From assembly GCA_028408675.1 (NCBI GenBank), contig JAOOLH010000008.1:1-33668 (forward strand): a DNA stretch of 33,668 bases, read 5' to 3'. This stretch comes from Prochlorococcus sp. AH-716-K03. GTDB taxonomy: Bacteria; Cyanobacteriota; Cyanobacteriia; PCC-6307; Cyanobiaceae. The notes under the pieces are model-generated. The model searched no databases. It was not told the DNA's origin and worked only from the letters and a program-made list of their open reading frames with translations. Both the position numbers and the translations under genes were made by a program. Of the stretch, positions 1 to 8,513 are shown in pieces; position 1 is the first letter of the stretch; each line of letters starts with the position of its first letter.

Positions 1-1
1 G

Positions 2-172
2 GAGTTAGACTTTAAATCTAACGAAAGAAAAAAATCTAATAATACTGAAATTATTAATAGGGATATTTATGAGTCAGATAATAATATTCAATACATGGAT
101 AGAGAAGAGTTGCCACTACCTAATATTAATAATTTAAGAAAATGGATTAATAACGAGAAAAAAGCTAGCTAG
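2..172 (+). CDS. C-terminal end of an unidentified protein (5' end outside window)
   Basis: An open frame enters from the left edge and ends at a TAG at 170-172, giving the last 56 residues of a protein. The visible part is hydrophilic and rich in Asn, Lys, Glu and Asp, ending in LPLPNINNLRKWINNEKKAS. It shows no membrane segment or known motif, so I cannot assign a family; it may be the tail of a larger conserved cyanobacterial protein. It converges on groEL with only 4 bases between the two stop codons. The frame is open from the edge, and the basic-acidic mix looks coding rather than random. Confidence 0.6.
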   Translation, partial: ELDFKSNERKKSNNTEIINRDIYESDNNIQYMDREELPLPNINNLRKWINNEKKAS

Positions 173-176
173 GCTT

Positions 177-1907
177 TTACATCATTCCTGGCATACCCAT
201 GCCACCCATTCCTGGCATCCCCATGCCACCCATTCCTGGCATCCCCATGCCACCCATTCCTGGCATCCCCATGCCACCCATTCCTCCCATTCCTCCCATT
301 GGATCAGCCCCAGGTCCACCAGGGTTAGCCGCCTCTGGTTCTGGGATGTCAGCTACTGCAACTTCTGTTGTAAGAAGCATTGCTGCGATTGAAACTGCAT
401 CTTGAAGAGCTAATCGAATAACTTTAGTAGGATCTAATATCCCTGATTCATTTAAATTCTCATATTCGCCATTATTAGCATTAAATCCCTTATTAAGTCT
501 TTTTATATCAGCGATAACTACATCCCCATTAAAACCAGCATTTTTTGCAATCTGTTTAGTAGGTTCTAAAAGTGCATTTGTAATAATCTCAATACCTGTA
601 GTTGAATCATCTGATGTTTCTTTACTTAATTTAGAAAGTTCTTCTGAAATCTCAATTAATGTTTGTCCTCCCCCTGCAACAACTCCTTCTTCAATAGCAG
701 CTTTTGTTGCATTGAGTGAATCTTCTATTCTTAATTTTTTGTACTTCATCTCTGTTTCTGTCGCTGCGCCAACTTTAATCAGAGCAACTCCGCCAGCTAA
801 TTTTGCTATTCTCTCATTAATCTTATCCTTATCGTATTCTGATTCAGTTATTTCTACTTCCCTTTTTAATTTGTCTACTCTGGCTTGGACTAAATCTTTG
901 GTATCGTCGAAAGCTACAATTGTTGTTTTATCCTTTGAGATTGATATTTTTTTTGCTTTCCCAAGATCATTAATGGTAACTTCTTCCAATTTCATAGATT
1001 TGTCTTCGCTAATTAATTTAGCTCCTGTAAGAATCGCAATATCTTCTAAAGCAGCTTTTCTTCTCTCCCCAAATGATGGAGCTCGAACGGCCGAAACATT
1101 TAATACCCCACTGTTTTTATTCAATACAAGAGTTGTTAAAGCCTCCCCCTCAATATCTTCAGCTATTATTAAAAATGGAGAAGAGGATTTTTGAACTTCC
1201 TCGAGAATGGGTACTAAGTTTGTAAGCGTTGAAATTTTTTGATCTGTGATTAAGATTTTAGGATTTTCAATTTCGCAAATTTGTCTTTCTTGATCTGTAA
1301 CAAAATAAGGTGAGCTATAACCTCTATCAAAAGACATTCCCTCTGTAATGTCTAGCTCTGTCTCAAGTGATTGTGATTCTTCTACAGTTATAACTCCATC
1401 TGAAGTTACAATATCCATTGCTTTTGAAATTATTAAACCTATTTCTTCATCTCCCCCCGCACTTACTGTGGCAACTTTTTGAATATCAGAATCATTTATT
1501 GTGATACTCTTTGACTTTAATTTCTCTAAAACGAAATCCAAGCCTTTTTCCATTCCTTTTTTTAGCTCAATAGGACTAGCTCCAGCAGCTATATTTTTTA
1601 AGCCCTCTTGAACCATCAATTGAGTCAAGATTGTTGCTGTTGTTGTTCCATCCCCAGCACTCTCTTTTGTTTTTGATGCAACTTGCTCTATTAATTTTGC
1701 CCCTAAATTAGAGATAGGATTCTCAAGGTTGATTTCTTTTGCGACTGTAGATCCATCTCTTACTAAATCTGGCGTACCGAATTTTCTCTCTATTACAACA
1801 TTTTTTGCTTTTGGACCAATAGTTACCTTTACAGCATTAGCTACAGTATTTACACCTTTTTCGAGCGCTTCTCGTGATTCGTTCGAAAAGCTCAATTTTT
1901 TTGGCAT
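177..1907 (-). CDS. groEL: Chaperonin GroEL, stand-alone copy with GGM-rich tail
   Basis: 60 kDa chaperonin forming the ATP-driven folding chamber with GroES in the cytoplasm. At 576 aa it is longer than the usual 540-550. The conserved core runs from residue 1 to about 527 and includes the nucleotide-site motif [11 protein letters not shown] near residue 85 and [12 protein letters not shown] near residue 405. From about residue 535 the tail is only Gly, Met and Pro, built from a repeated GMPGMGGM block encoded by a 24-bp tandem repeat. No groES lies beside it. Cyanobacteria usually carry one groEL with groES and a second alone, so this is probably the second type. I see no CIRCE element (the GAGTGCTAA-type inverted repeat) upstream, which suggests control other than HrcA. 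The start is ATG. Confidence 0.98.
   Translation of the reverse strand: MPKKLSFSNESREALEKGVNTVANAVKVTIGPKAKNVVIERKFGTPDLVRDGSTVAKEINLENPISNLGAKLIEQVASKTKESAGDGTTTATILTQLMVQEGLKNIAAGASPIELKKGMEKGLDFVLEKLKSKSITINDSDIQKVATVSAGGDEEIGLIISKAMDIVTSDGVITVEESQSLETELDITEGMSFDRGYSSPYFVTDQERQICEIENPKILITDQKISTLTNLVPILEEVQKSSSPFLIIAEDIEGEALTTLVLNKNSGVLNVSAVRAPSFGERRKAALEDIAILTGAKLISEDKSMKLEEVTINDLGKAKKISISKDKTTIVAFDDTKDLVQARVDKLKREVEITESEYDKDKINERIAKLAGGVALIKVGAATETEMKYKKLRIEDSLNATKAAIEEGVVAGGGQTLIEISEELSKLSKETSDDSTTGIEIITNALLEPTKQIAKNAGFNGDVVIADIKRLNKGFNANNGEYENLNESGILDPTKVIRLALQDAVSIAAMLLTTEVAVADIPEPEAANPGGPGADPMGGMGGMGGMGMPGMGGMGMPGMGGMGMPGMGGMGMPGMM
183..278. repeat. 24-bp tandem repeat, four copies, inside the groEL 3' end
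   Basis: Four head-to-tail 24-base units lie at 183-206, 207-230, 231-254 and 255-278. Copies 2-4 are identical and copy 1 differs by one base (A at 195 instead of C). On the minus strand each unit encodes G-G-M-G-M-P-G-M, the flexible GroEL tail. Such near-identity in an AT-rich genome, with a GC-richer unit, points to recent expansion by slippage or unequal exchange. The degenerate GGM codons at 279-300 continue the tail without the exact unit. Confidence 0.95.
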
Positions 1908-1932
1908 CTTAATTGAATTCTTTAGTATTATT

Positions 1933-1938
1933 ATTATA
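1933..1938 (-). promoter_or_regulatory. Candidate -10 box for groEL
   Basis: The minus strand reads TATAAT at 1938-1933. This would place a transcript start near 1926 and a leader of about 19 bases before the groEL ATG. A recognisable -35 hexamer is not clear. A perfect 12-bp palindrome, ACTTAATTAAGT, lies upstream at 1967-1978. This is a consensus match only, in AT-rich DNA. Confidence 0.35.
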
Positions 1939-2042
1939 ATCTCCCATGAATTTATATTTAAGGGATACTTAATTAAGTGGGGAAAGCCGAATTTCTCTTA
2001 AACAGATATCCAAATTAAATAAATTGTGTTTATCTTAAAGTT

Positions 2043-2222
2043 ATGGATAAAACTGGTAATCTTATTTTTACTTTAACTGCCACACTTGCAGTTGCAATGA
2101 CTCTTATATACTTTCCCCTCAGATTTTTCTTGACTTTAACTGCCAGAAGTCGAAGATTAAAACTTTTGCAAAAGATTAGAAGATTAAGGGATGAGTTAGG
2201 TCAACCATATGAAAGTACTTAA
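2043..2222 (+). CDS. Small single-pass membrane protein, 59 aa, unknown function
   Basis: ATG at 2043 opens 59 codons ending with TAA at 2220-2222. Residues 7-33 form one hydrophobic segment (NLIFTLTATLAVAMTLIYFP then LRFFL). A strongly basic stretch follows (ARSRRLKLLQKIRRLRDELG), predicting a membrane anchor with a cytoplasmic Arg/Lys-rich tail. The stop codon abuts the fabG stop with no base between, and the gene reads away from groEL. The composition is clearly protein-like, and small proteins of this kind are common beside groEL/fabG in cyanobacteria as far as I recall. I do not know its function. Confidence 0.7.
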   Translation: MDKTGNLIFTLTATLAVAMTLIYFPLRFFLTLTARSRRLKLLQKIRRLRDELGQPYEST

Positions 2223-2972
2223 TTAAATACTCATTCCCCCATCAATACATATTGTTTGTCCTGTAATGTAACTCCCAGCTTTACTTGAGACTAAAAATGA
2301 AACTAAGTCTGCTATTTGTTCGCAACTTCCTAGTTTACCTAAAGGGATAGATTTGATGATTTCTTCATTATTTAGTTTTTCAGTCATTTCTGTTTCAATA
2401 AAACCAGGAGCTATAGCATTAACATTTATTCCTCTTGAAGCAAATTCTTTCGCACAAGTTTTTGTAAAGCCAATAACACCTGCTTTAGCCGCAGAATAAT
2501 TTGCTTGTCCAGGATTCCCAATTATTCCAACAATAGAAGAAACATTTATTATTTTTCCGCTTCTCTTTTTAAGCATAAATTTAGAGGCGTATTTAGTACA
2601 AAGAAAAACCCCCTTTAAGTTGGTATTTAAAACATCATCCCATTGCTCTGATTTCATTCTCATTAATAGCCCATCTCTTGTGATTCCAGCATTATTAACA
2701 AGGATATCGATAGAACCATTGATTTTTATAATTTCTTCAAAAGCTTTACCTACTGATTCCTCTTTTGAGACATCAAATTTTAATTTATGAACTTTACCGC
2801 CGGACTTTTGAATAGAATTTACAACTTCCTCAGCTTTTTCATCAGAAGATGAATAATTGATAATTACTTCTGCTCCCAAATTGCTTAGCTCTAATGCAAT
2901 TTCCTTCCCTATTCCTCTGCTGGCTCCAGTAATTAAAGCAACTTTTCCTATTAAAGATTCTTTATTTTTCAT
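2223..2972 (-). CDS. fabG: 3-oxoacyl-[acyl-carrier-protein] reductase FabG
   Basis: NADPH-dependent reductase of the first reductive step of type II fatty acid elongation, in the cytoplasm. The 249-aa protein is a classical short-chain dehydrogenase: cofactor-binding TGASRGIG at 15-22, NNAG at 93-96, and the catalytic set N118, S146, Y159 and K163 (YSAAK), spaced exactly as in E. coli FabG. The C-terminus YITGQTICIDGGMSI is typical of FabG and distinguishes it from most other SDRs. The start is ATG. It is divergent from ispD, with 93 bases between them that carry the ispD promoter candidate. Confidence 0.96.
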   Translation of the reverse strand: MKNKESLIGKVALITGASRGIGKEIALELSNLGAEVIINYSSSDEKAEEVVNSIQKSGGKVHKLKFDVSKEESVGKAFEEIIKINGSIDILVNNAGITRDGLLMRMKSEQWDDVLNTNLKGVFLCTKYASKFMLKKRSGKIINVSSIVGIIGNPGQANYSAAKAGVIGFTKTCAKEFASRGINVNAIAPGFIETEMTEKLNNEEIIKSIPLGKLGSCEQIADLVSFLVSSKAGSYITGQTICIDGGMSI

Positions 2973-3031
2973 TGTAAAATTTTTATAATTTAAAATCGTA
3001 GTACTTTTTGTGCAAACATATTGCTTTTATT

Positions 3032-3037
3032 TATAAT
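3032..3037 (+). promoter_or_regulatory. Candidate promoter for ispD (-10 box)
   Basis: TATAAT lies at 3032-3037, with TTGTGC at 3008-3013 as a weak -35 at 18-base spacing. Transcription would start near 3044, giving a leader of about 22 bases before the GTG start at 3066. It lies in the divergent fabG-ispD gap. This is a consensus match only. Confidence 0.4.
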
Positions 3038-3065
3038 TGTCTAGAAAATATAAATTCAAATTATT

Positions 3066-3752
3066 GTGCATGTATTAATTCCCGCTGCAGGTAGTGGTAG
3101 CAGAATGAAAGCTGGAAAAAATAAATTACTTATTGAATTAGAAGGTGAATCACTTATTTATTGGACTATAAGATCTATATTTTCCGCAAGTTTGGTAAGC
3201 TGGGTAGGGATAATTGGGCAACCAAGTGATAAAAAAGAATTATTAAAATCAGTAAAAGATTTTTCCTCTAAAATTAAATGGATTAACGGTGGAGATACGA
3301 GGCAAGAGTCAGTTTTCAATGGTTTAAATTCTCTGCCATCTAATGCTGAGAAAGTTTTAATTCATGATGGAGCCAGATGCTTAATAAATCCAGGCTTGAT
3401 AAATAAATGTGCTTTCGAATTAGAAGAAAATGATGCTGTCATTTTAGCTACCAAAGTTACAGATACTATAAAGATTGTCGATCATAAAGGATTTATTAAG
3501 GAAACTCCTAATAGGAAAAATTTGTGGGCAGCCCAGACACCTCAAGGTTTCTTAGTGGATAGATTAAGAAAAGCACATAATATGGCAATTAAGAAAAACT
3601 GGTTAGTTACAGATGATGCCTCACTATTTGAAATGTTAAATTGGCAAGTAAAAATAATTGAAGGAAATTCTTCGAATATAAAAATTACATCTCCACTAGA
3701 TATGAAAATAGCAAAACTATTTTTAAAGGACTATTTGTCACAAGGTATATGA
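3066..3752 (+). CDS. ispD: 2-C-methyl-D-erythritol 4-phosphate cytidylyltransferase IspD
   Basis: Third committed enzyme of the MEP isoprenoid pathway: it joins CTP and MEP to form CDP-methylerythritol. The product feeds carotenoids, the chlorophyll phytyl chain and plastoquinone. The 228-aa length matches the family. The N-terminal CTP loop is PAAGSGSRMKAGKNK (residues 6-20), containing the key R13 and K20. GGDTRQESV (75-83), HDGAR (100-104), the TDDASLFE region and C-terminal IKITSPLDMKIA are all present. The start is GTG at 3066, placed immediately before the conserved HVLIPAAGSG strand, with no better ATG. The 3' end overlaps the convergent carboxypeptidase gene by 22 bases. Confidence 0.96.
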   Translation: MHVLIPAAGSGSRMKAGKNKLLIELEGESLIYWTIRSIFSASLVSWVGIIGQPSDKKELLKSVKDFSSKIKWINGGDTRQESVFNGLNSLPSNAEKVLIHDGARCLINPGLINKCAFELEENDAVILATKVTDTIKIVDHKGFIKETPNRKNLWAAQTPQGFLVDRLRKAHNMAIKKNWLVTDDASLFEMLNWQVKIIEGNSSNIKITSPLDMKIAKLFLKDYLSQGI

Positions 3753-4606
3753 ATACTTAGATTTCCATCATTTCCATTAAGTGTGGCTTCGCAACCAAAA
3801 GGTATGCATGCATTTCCAGAGATATGTCCAATAGGGAGGTCAAAAAGTATTGGGATATCAAACTCTTGAAGGCTCTCAATTATTAATCTTTTAAGCAAGT
3901 CTTTCCATTCTGGAGTACATAGATTATCTGTAAAGCTTCCGAATCCAATACCTGCAATCTCATTAAACTTTTTTGTCATTCTCAAATAAGTTAACATTCG
4001 ATCTATTTTATAAATATCTTCATTTATGTCCTCAAATATTATTATTTTCCCTTTTAGTTTAGGGAAGTGATCAGTACCTATTAAAAAACATGTAATAGTT
4101 AGATTAGAAACTAAAATTTCTCCTTTCGCAATTCCTTTTTTTAAAGGGATCCCCTTAATATCTTCAATATATCCTTCAAAAAGTAAATTTCTTAGTCTTT
4201 TTAAACTCCATTCAGGTTCTTTAAAAAGAGTAGTAATCATAGGTCCATGAATCGAGCCAAAAGAACCTTTCGAATATTTTGATAACAACAGTGAACAAGT
4301 ATCAGAGAATCCCATCATCAATCCATTTCCCCAATTTATATCTTTTTCTAAAAGTCTTGCTGCTCCCCATCCTCCTTTAGCAAAAATGATGAATTTCATA
4401 CTTTGGGCATTTTGAAGTTCTTCAAATCTTGTTTGATCATCTCCAGCAAAATAACCAAACTTTCTTGAGAGGATATTATTGTGAACAATCTTCAACCCCC
4501 ACGTTTTTAAAATATCTATGCCCTTTATGAAATCACCTTCATTATCTATAAAAGAGCTTGGAGCTAAAATGTTAACCTCATCTCCTTTTTTTAATTTTAC
4601 TAACAT
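3731..4606 (-). CDS. LD-carboxypeptidase (peptidase family S66, LdcA type)
   Basis: Predicted to cleave the L,D bond releasing terminal D-Ala from murein tetrapeptides during peptidoglycan recycling. The 291-aa protein carries the S66 landmarks: GYFAGDDQTRFEEL (51-64), the nucleophile in GFSD (S101), the catalytic glutamate in FEDINEDIYKIDRML (E192) and the histidine in LPIGH (H261). No signal peptide is visible, so a cytoplasmic location is likely. The start is ATG. It lies 12 bases downstream of ubiA on the same strand and probably shares its transcript. Its 3' end overlaps ispD. The family assignment is firm; the exact substrate is inferred. Confidence 0.9.
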   Translation of the reverse strand: MLVKLKKGDEVNILAPSSFIDNEGDFIKGIDILKTWGLKIVHNNILSRKFGYFAGDDQTRFEELQNAQSMKFIIFAKGGWGAARLLEKDINWGNGLMMGFSDTCSLLLSKYSKGSFGSIHGPMITTLFKEPEWSLKRLRNLLFEGYIEDIKGIPLKKGIAKGEILVSNLTITCFLIGTDHFPKLKGKIIIFEDINEDIYKIDRMLTYLRMTKKFNEIAGIGFGSFTDNLCTPEWKDLLKRLIIESLQEFDIPILFDLPIGHISGNACIPFGCEATLNGNDGNLSIHIPCDK

Positions 4607-4618
4607 TCTTTTTATAAG

Positions 4619-5506
4619 TTATGAAGCGATTATGAATCCCAACAATATTAAGCCTCCATATATAGATTGGTTTTTAAAATGATCACTAATTTTTTTAATG
4701 GATTGTTTACTTTCAGGAAATATTTTCAAAATATCTTTTTGCATTAAAAATCCAGTTATTAGCCAAATTGGCCAAAAAATAAAAGTTAGTTGATTGATGA
4801 AAGCACATATTGCAAGAAAACCGGAAGTTAAAAAATAACAAATTTGAATAGTTTTTTTTGTATTGGAATCAAGGTTTATTGCGGAACTGTTTACTCCAAT
4901 CTGAATATCATATTTTTTATCAGCCAATGCATAAACAGTATCAAAACCAAAAGTCCAAAAAATCGTAGCGAGCCAGCAAAATAACAAAACAATACTATTG
5001 ATGTTACCTTCGTTGGCAGCCCAAGGTATTAAAACTGAGAATCCCCAGCATATTGATAAGATAAATTGAGGATATTTAAACCATCTCTTTGCAGAAGGGT
5101 AAATTAAAATTAAAGGTAAAGCAAAAAAAGCAAGTGAAATAGAGAGTAGTCTTCCATTCTCTGGAAGCGATAAAGTTAAAAAGAAACTACATGTAATCAA
5201 AAATATAAGTATTAAGTAAGCTGTTTTAGTACTTATTTTATTTGCAGCAAGAGGTCTGTTTTTGGTCCTTAAGACTTTTTGATCTATCCTTTTATCCCAA
5301 ATATCATTAGCCACACAACCTAAACCACTAACTAATAATCCACCTAGTATTATTTTTATCAAAATGTATATACTTGGATTTGATTCGGGAGTTAGATATA
5401 AACTCCATCCGGCAGGAATAAGTAGAATAAGTCTTCCAGTAGGCTTATTCCACCTTAATAATTCAAAAAGGATGTTTAATTTAGAATTTAGGTTTTTCTT
5501 TATCAC
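4619..5506 (-). CDS. ubiA: 4-hydroxybenzoate polyprenyltransferase (UbiA family)
   Basis: Integral membrane prenyltransferase that attaches a polyprenyl chain to an aromatic ring. In cyanobacteria the homologue acts on 4-hydroxybenzoate in plastoquinone synthesis. The 295-aa protein has about 8 hydrophobic segments. It carries both Asp-rich diphosphate/Mg sites, ANDIWDKRIDQKV (N67, D68, D71, D75) and GFDTVYALADKKYD (D189, D196, D200). The motif spacing fits the UbiA subgroup better than chlorophyll synthase (ChlG) or homogentisate prenyltransferases. The start is GTG at 5506, as no in-frame ATG lies near. The gene precedes the LD-carboxypeptidase by 12 bases. Confidence 0.92.
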   Translation of the reverse strand: MIKKNLNSKLNILFELLRWNKPTGRLILLIPAGWSLYLTPESNPSIYILIKIILGGLLVSGLGCVANDIWDKRIDQKVLRTKNRPLAANKISTKTAYLILIFLITCSFFLTLSLPENGRLLSISLAFFALPLILIYPSAKRWFKYPQFILSICWGFSVLIPWAANEGNINSIVLLFCWLATIFWTFGFDTVYALADKKYDIQIGVNSSAINLDSNTKKTIQICYFLTSGFLAICAFINQLTFIFWPIWLITGFLMQKDILKIFPESKQSIKKISDHFKNQSIYGGLILLGFIIAS

Positions 5507-5625
5507 ACGATCTATATTTCATAACTTTAAATAATCTAACTAGAAATTAGGTTATTTTACAATTTAATAATCATTCTTAAGTATATTAATACGGTATTTA
5601 GAATCTCTATTTTTAGAGAATAAAA

Positions 5626-7224
5626 ATGATACAGAAAAAAAAATTAAGTAATCTGCAAGAAAAAGATATTTCTGTAGCATCAATTGATATTGGAACAAAC
5701 TCTACTCACCTCTTAATCGCAGAGATTAATTCAGATCTCAAATCCTTTTCAATAAAATTTACTGATAAATCTACAACACGTCTAGGTGAGAGAGATGAAG
5801 AGGGAAATCTTACTGAGGAATCAATTCAAAGAGTTTTAAAGACCCTAAAGCGTTTTAAAGAGTACTGCAAAAGTAATGGTGTTAATCAAATAGTAACTGC
5901 AGCAACAAGTGCTGTTAGGGAGGCTCCAAATGGTCGAGACTTTTTAAATAGAGTTAAAAGTGATATTGATATACAAATAGAACTTATAAGCGGATCTGAG
6001 GAGGCTAGATTAATCTATCTTGGCGTTTTATCTGGCATGGTTTTGGAAGATGAGTCTTACGTAATTATTGATATTGGTGGAGGCTCTACAGAATTAATAC
6101 TTGCAGATAAAAAAGATGCGATAGCTCTTACAAGTTCTAGAATTGGAGCTGTTAGGCTCAAAAATGATTTTTTTCTTGATAGCGAACCTATTAATAGAGA
6201 AAGATATAAGTTTTTGAAAACTTTTATTCAAGGCTCGTTAGAACCATCGATTGAAAAAATTAAAAGGAGATTAGATAGAGGAAAAGCGGTCTCAATGATT
6301 GCTACAAGTGGAACTGCAATCTCACTAGGAAATTTAATTTTATCTGATCTTAGACAGCCAAAACAAAAGATGCATGGTTATAAATTTAAAAAAGAAAATT
6401 TAGAGATAGTCTTGGAAAAATTAATTAAAATGCCAACTTCTGAAATAAAGAAAATGCCCTCACTAAGTGAAAGAAGATCAGAAATAATAATTCCAGGTGC
6501 ATTAATTTTGAATACTTCAATGGAGATGTTAAATTTTGATCACCTAACATTAAGTGAGAGGGCCCTTAGGGAAGGATTAGTAGTTGATTGGATGCTGCGC
6601 CAAGGAATAATAAAAAACGAATTTAATATTCAAAGTAATATAAGGAAAACTACCATAGTGCATCAGGCTAAAAAGTTTGGTGTTGATAAAGACAGATCTG
6701 AGAAAGTTACTAATATCGCATTTCAAATCTACGAACAAACTAAAAACATTTTTCATGCCGATTCTGATTCAAAAGCAAAAGATTTACTTTGGGCAGCCTG
6801 TAAACTTTATGATTGTGGGAAATATGTAAATGTAAGTTCTTATCATAAACATTCTTGGTATTTAATTAAAAACTGCGAATTATTGGGATATTCTCAATTA
6901 GAGACTAATATCATAGCTTCAATTGTTAGATATCATAGAAAGACTTTACCTAAAAAAAGACATGAATCTTGGCAAAGTTTAATCGCAAAAGAAGATAAAA
7001 CATTAGTACTTGAAATGTCCTTGATTTTAAGATTAGCAGCTTCTCTGGATCAAAGACCTGAAAATGTATTCTCGTCGATTAATATTAAATTGCTAAATAA
7101 TATTCTTGTAATTGAACTGATACCTTTAAAATCAAATCAAGATCTTCTTCTAGAAAAATGGAGCTTAAAGTTATGTAGAAACGTGCTTAAAGAATTGAAA
7201 AACTTAGAGTTGAAAGTTGTCTAA
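5626..7224 (+). CDS. ppx: Exopolyphosphatase / guanosine pentaphosphatase (Ppx/GppA)
   Basis: Hydrolyses terminal phosphates from inorganic polyphosphate, and possibly pppGpp; relevant to phosphate storage in an often P-limited cell. The 532-aa cytoplasmic protein has the ASKHA-type Ppx/GppA fold at residues 16-320: phosphate loop DIGTNSTHLL (21-30), ATSAVREA (93-100), SGSEEARLIYLG (122-133) with the catalytic Glu, and DIGGGSTE (149-156). The C-terminal 200 residues form the helical HD-like domain of long Ppx proteins (e.g. YHKHSWYLIKN, IVRYHRKTLP). The start is ATG. Its stop overlaps the convergent HTH gene by 4 bases. Confidence 0.95.
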   Translation: MIQKKKLSNLQEKDISVASIDIGTNSTHLLIAEINSDLKSFSIKFTDKSTTRLGERDEEGNLTEESIQRVLKTLKRFKEYCKSNGVNQIVTAATSAVREAPNGRDFLNRVKSDIDIQIELISGSEEARLIYLGVLSGMVLEDESYVIIDIGGGSTELILADKKDAIALTSSRIGAVRLKNDFFLDSEPINRERYKFLKTFIQGSLEPSIEKIKRRLDRGKAVSMIATSGTAISLGNLILSDLRQPKQKMHGYKFKKENLEIVLEKLIKMPTSEIKKMPSLSERRSEIIIPGALILNTSMEMLNFDHLTLSERALREGLVVDWMLRQGIIKNEFNIQSNIRKTTIVHQAKKFGVDKDRSEKVTNIAFQIYEQTKNIFHADSDSKAKDLLWAACKLYDCGKYVNVSSYHKHSWYLIKNCELLGYSQLETNIIASIVRYHRKTLPKKRHESWQSLIAKEDKTLVLEMSLILRLAASLDQRPENVFSSINIKLLNNILVIELIPLKSNQDLLLEKWSLKLCRNVLKELKNLELKVV

Positions 7225-7700
7225 TTTTTATTGATAAGTTCTTCTTTTGGAATTTGATTTTGGAATGATTCTGAAAAAATATTAAAAATTAAAGATGAAG
7301 CTAAAAGGCCTAATATTCCTGAAATTAAAATAAAGATAATATTCTCCAAAGAATTCTTGTTATTAATGTCTCTGTTTTTTTTAGCTTTTATCGAGACTTC
7401 TTGAACAATTTCTTCAATGTTTACTTCTTTCCGTTCAGTTTTGAATTCACTCATTATAAACTCTGTATCAACTTTGAGCTTTTCAGAAATCCTACGAACC
7501 ATTGCTTTTATAAAAACTTTTTCTGGTAAATGATCTTCATTACCTTCCTCTATAGCCTGAAGTTGGTGAGATCCAATTTTTAAATCAGAGGCTAATTCCG
7601 CAATTGATTTATTTCTGCTTAGTCTTGCTTCTTTAATAAAATTGCCAATTCTTTTTAAAGAGGCATTATTGTCTGAATTATTAGATTTTATTTCGTCCAA
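7221..7700 (-). CDS. RodZ-like membrane protein with N-terminal helix-turn-helix
   Basis: 159-aa protein. Residues 15-80 form an Xre/HTH_25-type domain (IGNFIKEARLSRNKSIAELA, then LKIGSHQLQAIEEG). A Lys/Glu-rich linker follows, then one hydrophobic segment at about 122-146 and a short 13-residue outer tail. The HTH variant with LPEKVFIKAMVRRIS resembles RodZ, the MreB-associated cell-shape protein. The periplasmic domain of full-length RodZ is missing, so this is a short form. RodZ in shape or division is an inference; a membrane-bound regulator is the alternative. The start is TTG, as no in-frame ATG is near. It lies 57 bases after cobM on the same strand and may be the last gene of the petC transcript. 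Confidence 0.75.
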   Translation of the reverse strand: MDEIKSNNSDNNASLKRIGNFIKEARLSRNKSIAELASDLKIGSHQLQAIEEGNEDHLPEKVFIKAMVRRISEKLKVDTEFIMSEFKTERKEVNIEEIVQEVSIKAKKNRDINNKNSLENIIFILISGILGLLASSLIFNIFSESFQNQIPKEELINKN

Positions 7701-7757
7701 AGCAATTAATTTTTCCCCAATTATAGTTATATATATCTATCTATCAACTTTATTCAA

Positions 7758-8513
7758 TTATTTGCCTCTAAAGAGATGTTTGTAAGATGGATTATAAAGA
7801 TTGGATCTATTTGCAATAGTATTAATTGCAGGACTAACAATATAGATAGTAGTTCTAATAAGTTCGTTTTCAAGAGAAAATTTTTCCATATCCTTCAATT
7901 CAATTACAGATGTCCAACCATCATCCCAAGATACTCTATAACCAACAATTACTTTAGTTTCTGGAGGGTAAAATTCTAATAAAGTTTTTTGAGAACTTTT
8001 TATGTGTCTAGCACTCAAATAAAGACATAAAGAGGATTTGTGCTTGGCAAGATCTTCAAGTGATTCTTTTTCAGGCATCCCAGTTCGGCCTCCTGCTCTA
8101 GTCAGAATTATAGTTTGAGTTATATCTGGAATTGTAAGCTCGGCCTGATGATAAGCTGCAGCTACCTGAAAAGCACTTACCCCAGGAATCACTTCAGTCT
8201 CGATATTCTTTTGTTTTAATATTTCTAGTTGTTCTTTAACTGCACCATATAGGCATGGATCTCCATCATGCAATCTAATGACGGTTTTACCTTCATTGAA
8301 TCTTTCTATCATTTTTGAAGTGATTTTTTCTAGAGTAAGAGTACTGGTTTTTATTTTTTCAGAACCTTCAATCGAAAAATTTATAATTTTTTGAGGAATT
8401 AAAGAATCAGCCCAAAATATAACGTCTGCAGATTCTATTTTTTTTAATGCTTTGATTGTTAGCAAATCAGGATCGCCTGGACCAACTCCAATAAATGAGA
8501 TCTTTCTATCCAT
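7758..8513 (-). CDS. cobM: Precorrin-4 C11-methyltransferase CobM
   Basis: S-adenosylmethionine-dependent methylation of precorrin-4 at C-11 in corrinoid (cobalamin or pseudocobalamin) synthesis, in the cytoplasm. The 251-aa protein has the tetrapyrrole methylase fold: [13 protein letters not shown] at 7-19, [11 protein letters not shown] near 80-90, and [13 protein letters not shown] near 108-120. [20 protein letters not shown] is typical of CobM/CbiF rather than CobI or CobJ. The start is ATG. Its first 8 bases overlap the end of lgt, so the two are translationally coupled. Marine picocyanobacteria make pseudocobalamin; whether this one does cannot be told from this gene. Confidence 0.93.
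   Translation of the reverse strand: MDRKISFIGVGPGDPDLLTIKALKKIESADVIFWADSLIPQKIINFSIEGSEKIKTSTLTLEKITSKMIERFNEGKTVIRLHDGDPCLYGAVKEQLEILKQKNIETEVIPGVSAFQVAAAYHQAELTIPDITQTIILTRAGGRTGMPEKESLEDLAKHKSSLCLYLSARHIKSSQKTLLEFYPPETKVIVGYRVSWDDGWTSVIELKDMEKFSLENELIRTTIYIVSPAINTIANRSNLYNPSYKHLFRGK

Noticed and set aside
183-278. CRISPR-like or satellite array
   Set aside because: The 24-bp units are contiguous with no spacers and encode the GroEL GGM tail in frame.
199-405. Plus-strand proline-rich reading frame opposite groEL
   Set aside because: It is the mirror of the Gly/Met repeat; the minus strand has full GroEL conservation.
7758-8513. B12 riboswitch upstream of cobM
   Set aside because: cobM overlaps the end of lgt, leaving no leader, and no riboswitch-like conserved core is visible nearby.
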